DNA of 40,178 bases from an uncultured Acetatifactor sp. (GTDB lineage: Bacteria > Bacillota > Clostridia > Lachnospirales > Lachnospiraceae): assembly GCA_934402375.1 (NCBI GenBank), contig CAKRUB010000028.1, positions 1 to 40,178 of the forward strand. Direction: 5' to 3'. A program made the position numbers and the translations under genes. Under the pieces are notes generated by a model that did no database searches, was not told the DNA's origin, and saw only the letters and a list, made by a program, of their open reading frames with translations. This document shows positions 1 to 6,801 of this stretch, one piece after another (the stretch's first letter is position 1; the number at the start of each line of letters is the position of its first letter).

Positions 1-280
1 TTAGGCTACATGGGTCAATTTTTGGATTCATGGTACAGTTACCAGTTCAGATACTGTTCCGTGAATAATTCAGGCTAATATTTCTAATGTCTCTAATAAT
101 TACTTTTCTCATTTGTTATCCCACCTTTTTTTCAGTAAACTATAATCGGCAACAATGCCCAAAGCAAAACTTACAATCAATCCCATAGTTATTAACTGTC
201 GTAGGAACGTTGTTTTTGTCACAAGGATGTATACTTTGTCACGACCATTGCATTTCCCCGACCCCAAAACATTCCTGTAA
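1..280. other. Region without a confident gene; short ORFs only
   Basis: No recognised gene lies here. On the minus strand, downstream of the HEPN gene, a 37-codon frame runs from a GTG at 222 to a stop at 109. It encodes one plausible membrane helix (around LIVSFALGIVADY) followed by a basic tail. A 21-codon frame then starts at 112 through an ATGA overlap, preceded by an AAGGTGGG ribosome binding site, and stops at 47. The GTG has no convincing ribosome binding site, so expression is doubtful. These may be remnants of an accessory element. Confidence 0.25.
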
Positions 281-676
281 TTAATCCACCTTTTCTAACC
301 ACTTCTCTACTGCCGTTAAAAATATTTTGGCATCTTCTATTTGTTTTTCTGCCTCTTTTTTTCCGGCAATAAAGAAATCGTCATAATCCGATTTTTCTCT
401 CAAAAATGCACTGTTTTTTATAATAACAGATAAACTTCTATCCATGATTCCTTCTTTCAAGAACTCCTTGTTAAAAAAAGCAATCACACCCGAATGTTTA
501 GAAAAATCAAAACCTTTTACAATATTAGCGGCTCGCATAGCATGAAAAATCGCATAATAAGAACGATTCAAAGAGGTCTTATATTGTCCGATTTCAAGAT
601 TTCCCTCCGCTGCGGATAACATTTCTTTGGCTTTTTCCATGCGATACCCAGCCAATTCTCTTAAGCTGCCCTCCAA
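281..676 (-). CDS. HepT-like HEPN-domain toxin
   Basis: This is a small all-helical HEPN protein of about 131 residues. The family signature R-X6-H is visible as R38...H45 in NRSYYAIFH. HEPN proteins paired with MNT nucleotidyltransferases act as RNase-type toxins, or are held inactive by nucleotidylation near this motif. An ATG at 730 would make the gene overlap its neighbour by 70 bases. A TTG at 676 has an ideal AAAGGAGGG nine bases upstream and leaves only a 16-base overlap with the MNT gene, so I chose TTG. The gene order MNT then HEPN, with overlap, is the standard toxin-antitoxin layout. The type call is firm; which member is the toxin is taken from the family. Confidence 0.85.
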   Translation of the reverse strand: MEGSLRELAGYRMEKAKEMLSAAEGNLEIGQYKTSLNRSYYAIFHAMRAANIVKGFDFSKHSGVIAFFNKEFLKEGIMDRSLSVIIKNSAFLREKSDYDDFFIAGKKEAEKQIEDAKIFLTAVEKWLEKVD

Positions 677-990
677 AGAATAATTCCCTCCTTTTGAACA
701 TTCTGATAAAACGGTAAAATGCTTCCCCACTTTTCCATGTTTTCTTTCTGAATGTCAATAATAGAAAATACTCTGTCATATCGAAGATCTAACTCCGCTG
801 ACCAACGAATGAACCGTTCCTTTGTAGAATTATCCATTTCATTTTTTACAATAATTGCAATATCAATATCGCTATCATCGGTATTATCATTTCTGGCAAC
901 AGATCCGTACAATATGATTGACAGAATATTATCTGAAAAAATATCTGTCAATCCGTGAACTAAATCTGCCTTCATAGCATTAGTCAGCAT
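661..990 (-). CDS. MntA-like minimal nucleotidyltransferase antitoxin
   Basis: The protein has 109 residues and a minimal nucleotidyltransferase fold. The catalytic GS-X10-D-X-D motif is intact: G29-S30 followed by D41 and D43 in the stretch GSVARNDNTDDSDID. MNT proteins paired with HEPN toxins transfer AMP from ATP onto the toxin and silence it. The start at 990 follows GAGGTGATATT. The C-terminus (LPFYQNVQKEGIIL) is shared with the second MNT protein at 1299-1640, so the two are paralogous cassettes. A hairpin terminator on the same strand ends just upstream (1066-1101), so the gene probably has its own promoter, which I could not place. Confidence 0.85.
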   Translation of the reverse strand: MLTNAMKADLVHGLTDIFSDNILSIILYGSVARNDNTDDSDIDIAIIVKNEMDNSTKERFIRWSAELDLRYDRVFSIIDIQKENMEKWGSILPFYQNVQKEGIILWRAA

Positions 991-1065
991 AATATCACCT
1001 CGTTTTCACTAGATTATCCTTTTACTGTTATGTACAATTATATCCCATCTCTTTATTATTTACAA

Positions 1066-1101
1066 CAAAAATAAGAAGAACATGGCCTTTCTACCGTGTT
1101 C
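1066..1101 (-). terminator. Rho-independent terminator
   Basis: Read on the minus strand, arms of 8 bases (1094-1101 with 1078-1085, one mismatch) enclose an 8-base loop and are followed by a T-rich run (TTCTTATTTTT). It closes the transcript of the second MNT gene and the HEPN remnant, before the first MNT gene begins. Confidence 0.65.
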
Positions 1102-1117
1102 CTCCTATCAATTAAAC

Positions 1118-1140
1118 ATGCTGGTGACATGGCTTGAACC
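1118..1140 (-). repeat. Partial copy of tRNA-Leu 3' end (possible att remnant)
   Basis: This 23-base stretch matches 19 of 23 positions of the 3' end of the tRNA-Leu gene (1918-1940). Both ends agree exactly (GGTTCAAG and CACCAGCAT read on the minus strand) and the differences cluster in the middle, so the T-stem no longer pairs. There is no rest of a tRNA beside it. Integrases that target tRNA genes duplicate this part of the gene, so this could be the outer attachment site of a decayed element spanning 1141-1917. The match is short and degenerate, so chance cannot be excluded. Confidence 0.4.
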
Positions 1141-1207
1141 TCTTTAAACTTTGAAAAACCATATAAAACAAAGCTTCCCGAAGTCTCTGTCCATCATTGC
1201 GTACAGA

Positions 1208-1306
1208 TCATGCTTCATACTTCCTATCCAAAAATTCCTTAACCGCATCACAAAATTTAACTGCATCTGCAATCTGTTCTTCCACTTCTGCTGCAGTCTT
1301 ATCCAT
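1208..1306 (-). pseudogene. C-terminal remnant of a HepT-like HEPN gene
   Basis: A 32-codon frame starts at an ATG that overlaps the end of the second MNT gene by 8 bases and stops with TGA at 1208. Its sequence (AEVEEQIADAVKFCDAVKEF) lines up with the last helix of the intact HEPN protein (AEKQIEDAKIFLTAVEKWL). The normal 130-residue protein is therefore missing its first 100 residues, including the R-X-H active site. A deletion that kept the MNT gene complete is the simplest explanation. It may still be translated as a short peptide through the overlap, but it cannot be an active toxin. Confidence 0.7.
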
Positions 1307-1640
1307 ATAAGGCAACCCCCTCCCTTAGCACATTCTGATAAAACGGTAATATATCTAATCTTTCTTCAAAAGACTGCCTGTCTATCAACAAGAGTGAAAC
1401 CTCTATATCATTGGCAAGACTTATCCTGCTGGCTATTCTACTTACCTCCTTGCGATATGCCCTTATTTCCTCCAAACTGCAATCCATAATAATCATAATA
1501 TCCACATCCGATTCCAAATCGAAATCCCCACGAGCATAGGAGCCATAAAGAATGATTTTGTATATCTTATCGGACAATAACTCTAGAGCAGCCCTAATCA
1601 CACTCTGTGTAACTGTCTGCAATTCGTTTTTTGAACACAT
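1299..1640 (-). CDS. MntA-like nucleotidyltransferase, orphaned antitoxin
   Basis: This 113-residue minimal nucleotidyltransferase is a paralogue of the one at 661-990. The motif GS-X10-D-X-D is intact at G33-S34 and D45/D47 (GSYARGDFDLESDVD). A longer frame begins at a GTG at 1673, but the ATG at 1640 has AGGGAGG eight bases upstream and is preferred. Its expected HEPN partner is reduced to the remnant at 1208-1306, so it looks like an orphan antitoxin. It might still modify the neighbouring intact HEPN protein, which is speculation. A promoter with a 17-base spacer lies upstream at 1683-1711. Confidence 0.8.
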   Translation of the reverse strand: MCSKNELQTVTQSVIRAALELLSDKIYKIILYGSYARGDFDLESDVDIMIIMDCSLEEIRAYRKEVSRIASRISLANDIEVSLLLIDRQSFEERLDILPFYQNVLREGVALYG

Positions 1641-1682
1641 GGGCTGTACCTCCCTATTTAAATTCAATATCACCTAATTAAT

Positions 1683-1711
1683 ATTTTATCCGATTTTGAA
1701 AGACAGCACAA
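1683..1711 (-). promoter_or_regulatory. Predicted SigA-type promoter for the second MNT gene
   Basis: On the minus strand TTGTGC (1706-1711) and TAAAAT (1683-1688) are separated by 17 bases, about 40 bases upstream of the chosen start codon at 1640. The -10 box is good and the -35 box is only fair. Confidence 0.45.
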
Positions 1712-1863
1712 CACATGTTTTCTGAATTTTCTTTTTCCAACTTTCGTGTTATACTCAAAATCATACCAGAAGAAACATCTCTTCGACACCGTGTCAGACC
1801 AGAAAACCCAGTATTTATGCAGTCTACACGTTTCTACACGGTATTTTAAGAGAAATCTTGTAG

Positions 1864-1903
1864 AAAAAAAATACGGGAAACACTGATAAATTCAATGTTT
1901 CCC
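1864..1903 (-). terminator. Terminator of the tRNA-Tyr/tRNA-Leu transcript
   Basis: Read on the minus strand, GGGAAACA and TGTTTCCC form a perfect 8-bp stem (1896-1903 with 1875-1882) followed closely by an eight-T run. It lies 15 bases beyond the tRNA-Leu 3' end. Confidence 0.85.
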
Positions 1904-1918
1904 ATACTTTAAACTCAA

Positions 1919-2002
1919 TGCTGGTGGCCGGACTTGAACCGGCACGAGGTTGCCCCCGAGGGATTTTAAGTCCCTTGCGTCTGCCTATTCCGCCACACCA
2001 GC
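1919..2002 (-). tRNA. tRNA-Leu (anticodon TAA)
   Basis: The acceptor arms GCTGGTG and CACCAGC pair. The anticodon loop CTTAAAA sits between AGGGA and TCCCT and gives anticodon TAA. A long variable arm and a GGTTCAAGTCC T-arm follow, as expected for a class II tRNA-Leu of 84 bases. The discriminator is A and CCA is not encoded, consistent with the need for the CCA-adding enzyme at 16309-17655. A partial copy of its 3' end lies at 1118-1140. Confidence 0.95.
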
Positions 2003-2044
2003 GGACGCATATGATAAAAGCACGCGCTCACCGCAACGTGCAAA

Positions 2045-2126
2045 TGGATGGGGGTGGATTCGAACCACCGAAGCAATTTGCAGCAGATTTACAGTCTGTC
2101 CCCTTTGGCCACTCGGGAACCCATCC
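2045..2126 (-). tRNA. tRNA-Tyr (anticodon GTA)
   Basis: The acceptor arms GGATGGG and CCCATCC pair. The anticodon loop CTGTAAA between CAGA and TCTG gives GTA. The long variable arm and the T-arm GTGGTTCGAATCCAC complete an 82-base class II bacterial tRNA-Tyr. It is the first gene of a two-tRNA transcript with tRNA-Leu, 42 bases downstream. CCA is not encoded. Confidence 0.95.
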
Positions 2127-2158
2127 ATGTCCCGGACATAATGCCCTGACAATGTGAA

Positions 2159-2187
2159 ATTTTAACATAGTTTGATGCGAAATGCAA
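2159..2187 (-). promoter_or_regulatory. Predicted promoter of the tRNA-Tyr/tRNA-Leu unit
   Basis: On the minus strand TTGCAT (2182-2187) and TAAAAT (2159-2164) have a 17-base spacer and lie 32 bases upstream of the tRNA-Tyr 5' end, the usual distance for a tRNA promoter. Confidence 0.7.
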
Positions 2188-2190
2188 GAA

Positions 2191-2892
2191 TTATCTTCTC
2201 TTCCAGAATGTGAAAATTATACCTGCAACAATCATCGAAATTCCCAAGCCCATAAATATACCTTGGACAAACCCATAAGCCGGATTCTGAATTACCATGG
2301 CAACAAGATTTGTCAGAAGACCTAATGGAAGAAATGGGGAAATTCTCCTTTTTCCAACCAGTCCGTTATCCTCCGGCTCCTTCCCCATCCTCTCCCGCAA
2401 CTCATTCAGTATGCCGTTAATCCGGTTTACCTCGTTTACAATTAAGAGCGTAATCGCACCGATTACCAACGCCATAACCCAAGCTGCAGCGGTACCCTGT
2501 ATGCCCCCGATGATCTCCATCACCATGCAGATAAGTTCCACAAGGATCACGGCCTTCAGTGTTGACCTGATCCAAAAATAGTGCTCATAGGTGGATTCCG
2601 CATCGGTATACAGCTCAAACGGTCCGTCCTCCGCCTTCTTGCGCAGAAAAACCCAGGGTCCCCATGCGGACACGATCTCTACGCCCGCCTCCTCCATAAA
2701 TTCCCGGTAATCGCGGGGTACATAAAAGAAGCCCTTTGTAAAGTCAATCTGGTAGATATATTCACCCGGCTCACTCTTTAAAAATTTGTAGAAGCCAAGG
2801 AAAAAGCCCGTCAGCGCATAGCCCTCCGCTGCCATCTGATTCAACCATGTAGTTTCCTTGTCCTTGTCAAAAAGTGGCTTAAATTTAACCAT
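2191..2892 (-). CDS. DUF2812-type membrane protein
   Basis: The protein has 233 residues. The N-terminal ~100 residues are soluble, with the pattern typical of DUF2812 (F-D-K-D-KETTWLNQMAAEGYAL, then an EPGEYIYQIDF segment). They are followed by two hydrophobic helices around 111-155 and two more around 185-230. DUF2812 proteins are common in Clostridia and often follow a PadR-type repressor, with which they are thought to form a membrane/regulator pair. No PadR gene is present here. The gene follows the MATE exporter after 10 bases, so it is the last gene of the GH13-MATE operon. Function is unknown. Confidence 0.7.
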   Translation of the reverse strand: MVKFKPLFDKDKETTWLNQMAAEGYALTGFFLGFYKFLKSEPGEYIYQIDFTKGFFYVPRDYREFMEEAGVEIVSAWGPWVFLRKKAEDGPFELYTDAESTYEHYFWIRSTLKAVILVELICMVMEIIGGIQGTAAAWVMALVIGAITLLIVNEVNRINGILNELRERMGKEPEDNGLVGKRRISPFLPLGLLTNLVAMVIQNPAYGFVQGIFMGLGISMIVAGIIFTFWKRR

Positions 2893-2902
2893 CTTTCCCC
2901 CC

Positions 2903-4249
2903 TTATTCTTTCGTACTCAACCCTGCTTCCTTTTTCCATGGGCCATTATGGTAAAATACCACGGATAAGATCGTTCCGAGTGCCCAGCCGATCGGCCATG
3001 CGCACCAGATGCCGGTCGCGCCCCAGAGTGCGGAGAAGACGAACGCAAGCACCACTCTCAGGATCAGATCCGTAAAGGTCGATACCATGAATCTTCCCAT
3101 GAGTCCCGCTCCGCGGAGCACACCGTCCGCCACCAGCTTAATGGAAATCAGGAAATAGAACGGCGAAACAATTCTCAGGAACATGACTCCCGTGTCAATA
3201 GCATCTCCTGTGATATTCTCCATAAATATGTATACAAGGTAGCGTCCCGCCAGCAGATAAGCCAGAACGAGGGGCACACAGAGCATCCACACCATCTTCC
3301 AGCCCGCGCGGAAGCCCTGTTTTACGCGGTGGAGCTTTCCTGCACCGATATTCTGGGAGCTAAAGTTGGAGATACCGTTGCCCAGCGTTGTCAGTGAGGT
3401 GATAACCAGATTGTTCAGCTTGATCGCTGCAGAGTAGCCCGCCATAACACTCGGGCCGAAGCCGTTGATTACGCTTTGCAGAATGATATTTCCCACGGAG
3501 ACAAAGCTCTGCTGGAGGATGCTGGGAACAGCGATGACTGTTATCCTGCCCAGCAGCGCCCACGAAAAGAGCTTCGCCCTTTTCTCGAGCTTAATGTCGG
3601 CAAGGCGTTTCAGCACGAACGCAACGGCAAGCACGCAGCTGACACCCTGACAGATAAAGGTTGCCCACGCGACGCCGGCAACGCCCATCTGGAACTCTTT
3701 TACAAACAAAATGTCCATCGCTATGTTTGACAGCGACGAGATTGCCAGAAAGATAAACGGAGTCTTGGAATCTCCCAGCGCCGAGAAAATACCGGTGCTG
3801 ATGTTATAAAAAAACAGGAACGGCAGTCCCCAGATATAAATGTCCAGATAAAGCATGGAATCCGCCATCAGTTCAGCGGGTGTATTGATCAGATGCAGCA
3901 GCCACTCGCAGCCGAAGATTCCGAACAGCATCAGCACCGCGCAGAGCACGCCGGTAGCGATCAGGGAGGTGTACACTGCCGTTTTCATCTCGCCGTAGTC
4001 CTTCGTCCCGAAAAGCCGGGAGACAATGACGGAGCAGCCGATATTACAGCCAAAGGCAAAAGCAATGAAAATCAGCGTGATCTCGTAGCTGTTGCCGACT
4101 GCCGCAAGGGCGTTCTCCCCGATAAATTTTCCTGCAACAAAGCTGTCCGCGATGTTGTAAAGCTGCTGAAAAATAATACTTCCGAACAGTGGCAGGCAGA
4201 ACTTCCACAGCACCTTCTGGGGATCTCCCACTGTTAAATCCTTATTCAT
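2903..4249 (-). CDS. MATE family efflux transporter
   Basis: This 448-residue polytopic membrane protein has two MatE repeats and about 12 helices. It opens with a short cytoplasmic stretch (MNKDLTVGDPQKVLWKF) and the conserved FQQLYNIADSFVAGKFIG segment of the first repeat. MATE proteins export drugs or metabolites in exchange for Na+ or H+. It follows the GH13 gene after 26 bases and precedes the DUF2812 gene. It is closely related to the second MATE protein of the window (27330-28688): the N-terminal 70 residues differ at only a few positions, so the two are paralogues. The substrate cannot be deduced. Confidence 0.93.
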   Translation of the reverse strand: MNKDLTVGDPQKVLWKFCLPLFGSIIFQQLYNIADSFVAGKFIGENALAAVGNSYEITLIFIAFAFGCNIGCSVIVSRLFGTKDYGEMKTAVYTSLIATGVLCAVLMLFGIFGCEWLLHLINTPAELMADSMLYLDIYIWGLPFLFFYNISTGIFSALGDSKTPFIFLAISSLSNIAMDILFVKEFQMGVAGVAWATFICQGVSCVLAVAFVLKRLADIKLEKRAKLFSWALLGRITVIAVPSILQQSFVSVGNIILQSVINGFGPSVMAGYSAAIKLNNLVITSLTTLGNGISNFSSQNIGAGKLHRVKQGFRAGWKMVWMLCVPLVLAYLLAGRYLVYIFMENITGDAIDTGVMFLRIVSPFYFLISIKLVADGVLRGAGLMGRFMVSTFTDLILRVVLAFVFSALWGATGIWCAWPIGWALGTILSVVFYHNGPWKKEAGLSTKE

Positions 4250-4275
4250 CTCCGACGTAACCTCTTTTCTTTATC

Positions 4276-6390
4276 CTACTCTGCGGGCACAAATTTCAAG
4301 ATAACGGCGCAGGTCTTCGGCAGCTGGACATGAATCTTGCCGCTGATGACCTCATATTCCTGCCCGTCGCTGAAGCCGTTCTCGTCCGTCCAGAGCAAAG
4401 CCTTCATCCTGCCATGCTTCGGCGTCCCGAGATCCCACACAAAAATCTCCCGCTCGACAGGACGGCTGTTATTGTTGACAAGGATCAGGCAATGACCGTT
4501 CTTATTAAAACGTCCGTATGCCAGAAAATTATAGTCACCGTCAACATATTTGATCGAGCCGCAGCGCAGCTCCTCATTCTCCCTGCGGAGGTGAATGATC
4601 TTCTTATGGAAGGCGATCAGCTCCTGATCCTCGCGCCCCCATGGATAGGTTCGTCTGCTGTCCGGGTCTGTAAAGCCGCACACGCCCGCCTCATCGCCAT
4701 AATAGATGGTCGGCGCGCCCAGCCATGTCATCTGAATGACTACCGCCTCCCGGAATACCGCCTTATTGATACCCTGCTCTGCAGCGTAAGCTCCGGCGCT
4801 GTCGACTCTGCCGACCCTGCGGTTGGTACGGGTCAGAAAGCGTGAATGGTCATGGTTTGACAGCTCATTCATCGCCACCTGCCAGCTCGGCATGGAAAAG
4901 CTCGCACAATGGTGCTTCATGGCACCCCAGAAGCTCTCTGCGTTACCGAGAAGGTCTTCCCGGAAATCATCGCTGTGCTTCTCCATTCCTGTCAGGAACC
5001 AGGTCACAGGCTCCATAAACGCATCATAGTTCATGACGGTGTCCCATTCATTTCCCTGCAGCCAGTCACGCGTATTTCCGTAATGCTCCGCCAGAATGAT
5101 AGCCTCCGGGTTCGCTTCCTTTACCGCCTTGCGGAACTGCTGCCAGAAATAGTGGTTGTACTCCTGACTATGTCCGAGATCTGCCGCAACGTCCAGTCTC
5201 CAGCCGTCGGCATTGAACGGCGGTGACACCCATTTCTTTGCGACACGCAGTACATAGTCAAACAATGCCTGTGAGCCCTCGTAGTTCAGCTTCGGAAGTG
5301 TGTCATGTCCCCACCAGCCGTCGTAGGAATTATTGTACGGCCAGCAGTTCTCATTGTGAAACTGAAAGTAGCTCCTATAAGGACTGTCAGCGCTGACGTA
5401 CGCGCCCTTCTCGTACCCTTCCGCACCCTCGTAAATGCGCTCGCGGTCGAGCCACTTATTAAAGGAGCCGCAGTGGTTGAATACACCGTCGAGTATGACG
5501 CGGATTCCCCTTCTATGGGCTTCCTCCACCACGCGGATAAAGAACTGGTTACTCGCCTCGAGATTCGCCCGGTTCGTCACACGGTCAATATATCTGGATG
5601 CCTGTCGGTTCTCATTCTGTCCGTGGGGGAGCAGGTCGCCGTTATCAACCACGATCTTCCCGAAATGGGGATCAATATAGTCGTAATCCTGAATATCATA
5701 TTTATGGTTGGAAGGCGAGACAAACAGTGGATTAAAATAGATCACATCCACACCCAAATCCTGCAGATAATCCATTTTATCGAGGACTCCCTGCAGATCG
5801 CCTCCGTAAAAGTTTCTCACGTCCATATTTGCGGGATTCCGGTTCCAGTCCTCCACCCGCTGCACATGGTCATTGATATAGCTGTACTCGTCCGTCAGCA
5901 CATCATTCGTAGGATCGCCGTTGCAGAAGCGATCCACATAGATCTGGTACATAACTGCACCCTTCGCCCACTGCGGGGTCTTAAAGCCGGGCAGAATCAC
6001 AAAATCATAGTATTCGTTCACATCCTGCACCAGTCCGCGGGTGTCATAATATCCGTGAAGTCTTCCCGACTGCACCTCGAAATGGTAAGTAACCTTCTCT
6101 GACTCCAGATGAATCTTCGCCGTATAATAATCGAAGTGCTTTTCCGTCTCCGTTTTTTCCATAATAAACTGTTCTCCCCGATATACCAGAAGAACACGAT
6201 CCACATTATTCCTTGCCGTCCGGAATCTGACGGTGACATCCTCATTGGCGGACGGCTCCGGCGGAATGAGATAATCGCCGGTGGTATCTGAGAAAAGGGC
6301 TCGTCGGTTAAACACAGGCCGCATATTTGCAATATACTGTCTGTTGTCCTCCATATGCTTTATTTGCTCCAGATCCATTTTTTCTATCAC
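4276..6390 (-). CDS. GH13 neopullulanase/cyclomaltodextrinase-type glycosidase
   Basis: This 704-residue glycoside hydrolase of the alpha-amylase family cleaves alpha-1,4 (and possibly alpha-1,6) bonds in maltodextrins, pullulan or cyclodextrins. Residues 20-130 form a beta-rich N-terminal domain. The TIM barrel follows with conserved region I DGVFNH (301-306), the neopullulanase-type LPKLN block (365-369), region II DGWRLDVA with nucleophile D400, region III AEHYG with acid/base E435, and region IV NHDH with D514. There is no signal peptide, so it acts in the cytoplasm on imported oligosaccharides. The start is GTG at 6390 after a GGGAG site. It is the first gene of an operon with the MATE and DUF2812 genes; the exact substrate is uncertain. 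Confidence 0.92.
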   Translation of the reverse strand: MIEKMDLEQIKHMEDNRQYIANMRPVFNRRALFSDTTGDYLIPPEPSANEDVTVRFRTARNNVDRVLLVYRGEQFIMEKTETEKHFDYYTAKIHLESEKVTYHFEVQSGRLHGYYDTRGLVQDVNEYYDFVILPGFKTPQWAKGAVMYQIYVDRFCNGDPTNDVLTDEYSYINDHVQRVEDWNRNPANMDVRNFYGGDLQGVLDKMDYLQDLGVDVIYFNPLFVSPSNHKYDIQDYDYIDPHFGKIVVDNGDLLPHGQNENRQASRYIDRVTNRANLEASNQFFIRVVEEAHRRGIRVILDGVFNHCGSFNKWLDRERIYEGAEGYEKGAYVSADSPYRSYFQFHNENCWPYNNSYDGWWGHDTLPKLNYEGSQALFDYVLRVAKKWVSPPFNADGWRLDVAADLGHSQEYNHYFWQQFRKAVKEANPEAIILAEHYGNTRDWLQGNEWDTVMNYDAFMEPVTWFLTGMEKHSDDFREDLLGNAESFWGAMKHHCASFSMPSWQVAMNELSNHDHSRFLTRTNRRVGRVDSAGAYAAEQGINKAVFREAVVIQMTWLGAPTIYYGDEAGVCGFTDPDSRRTYPWGREDQELIAFHKKIIHLRRENEELRCGSIKYVDGDYNFLAYGRFNKNGHCLILVNNNSRPVEREIFVWDLGTPKHGRMKALLWTDENGFSDGQEYEVISGKIHVQLPKTCAVILKFVPAE

Positions 6391-6478
6391 GGTTTCATTC
6401 TCCCTGTCATATGACGTCAGAATTCACAGAGTCCTATTCACTAAATATTCCTTTCGGCTCTAAACAGTTACATTTTAC

Positions 6479-6507
6479 TTAATATGCCCTATTAATTCAA
6501 TAGTCAA
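6479..6507 (-). promoter_or_regulatory. Predicted promoter of the GH13-MATE-DUF2812 operon
   Basis: On the minus strand TTGACT (6502-6507) and TATTAA (6479-6484) are separated by 17 bases, giving an untranslated leader of roughly 80 bases before the GTG start at 6390. Confidence 0.6.
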
Positions 6508-6541
6508 CCATAAAAAAACAGTACAAGCCTCCCTGAACGGT

Positions 6542-6574
6542 AAAAAGGACAGCCATGGGGTGACTGTCCTTTTT
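6542..6574. terminator. Bidirectional intrinsic terminator
   Basis: Perfect 11-base arms AAAAAGGACAG (6542-6552) and CTGTCCTTTTT (6564-6574) enclose an 11-base loop. The A/T runs sit in the stem ends, so it can work on both strands. On the minus strand it separates the ftsH operon from the GH13 operon. Confidence 0.85.
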
Positions 6575-6801
6575 AGAGAAGGTATTTCTTTCTTATGGGG
6601 TATAGCAAAAAACTATATAATGTATTGGGGGGGTTACGAGTATTATAATAGCATCCCCATGGGTTTTTGACTATTCCCAGAATTCACAAATATTACAAAA
6701 TCATTGTTTGCTTTTTGTGCATTTTATCCAAATATCTATTGTGTAAATCTACCAACTGCTCTCGGATGTCATTTGTGCAACACCACGGACAGGTCAAACC
6801 G
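6575..6801. other. Intergenic region downstream of ftsH
   Basis: No gene is supported. The stretch contains a seven-G run near 6627-6633 and an isolated TATAAT on the minus strand without a good -35 box. A minus-strand frame that overlaps the 3' part of ftsH continues to 6693 but has no start codon with a ribosome binding site. Confidence 0.4.

Noticed and set aside
1918..2157. Open frames on the plus strand across 1918-2157
   Set aside because: They lie over the two tRNA genes on the other strand and encode no protein-like sequence.
6693..6801. Minus-strand frame continuing past the ftsH stop
   Set aside because: The sequence looks mildly protein-like but lacks a start codon with a ribosome binding site and mostly overlaps ftsH in another frame.
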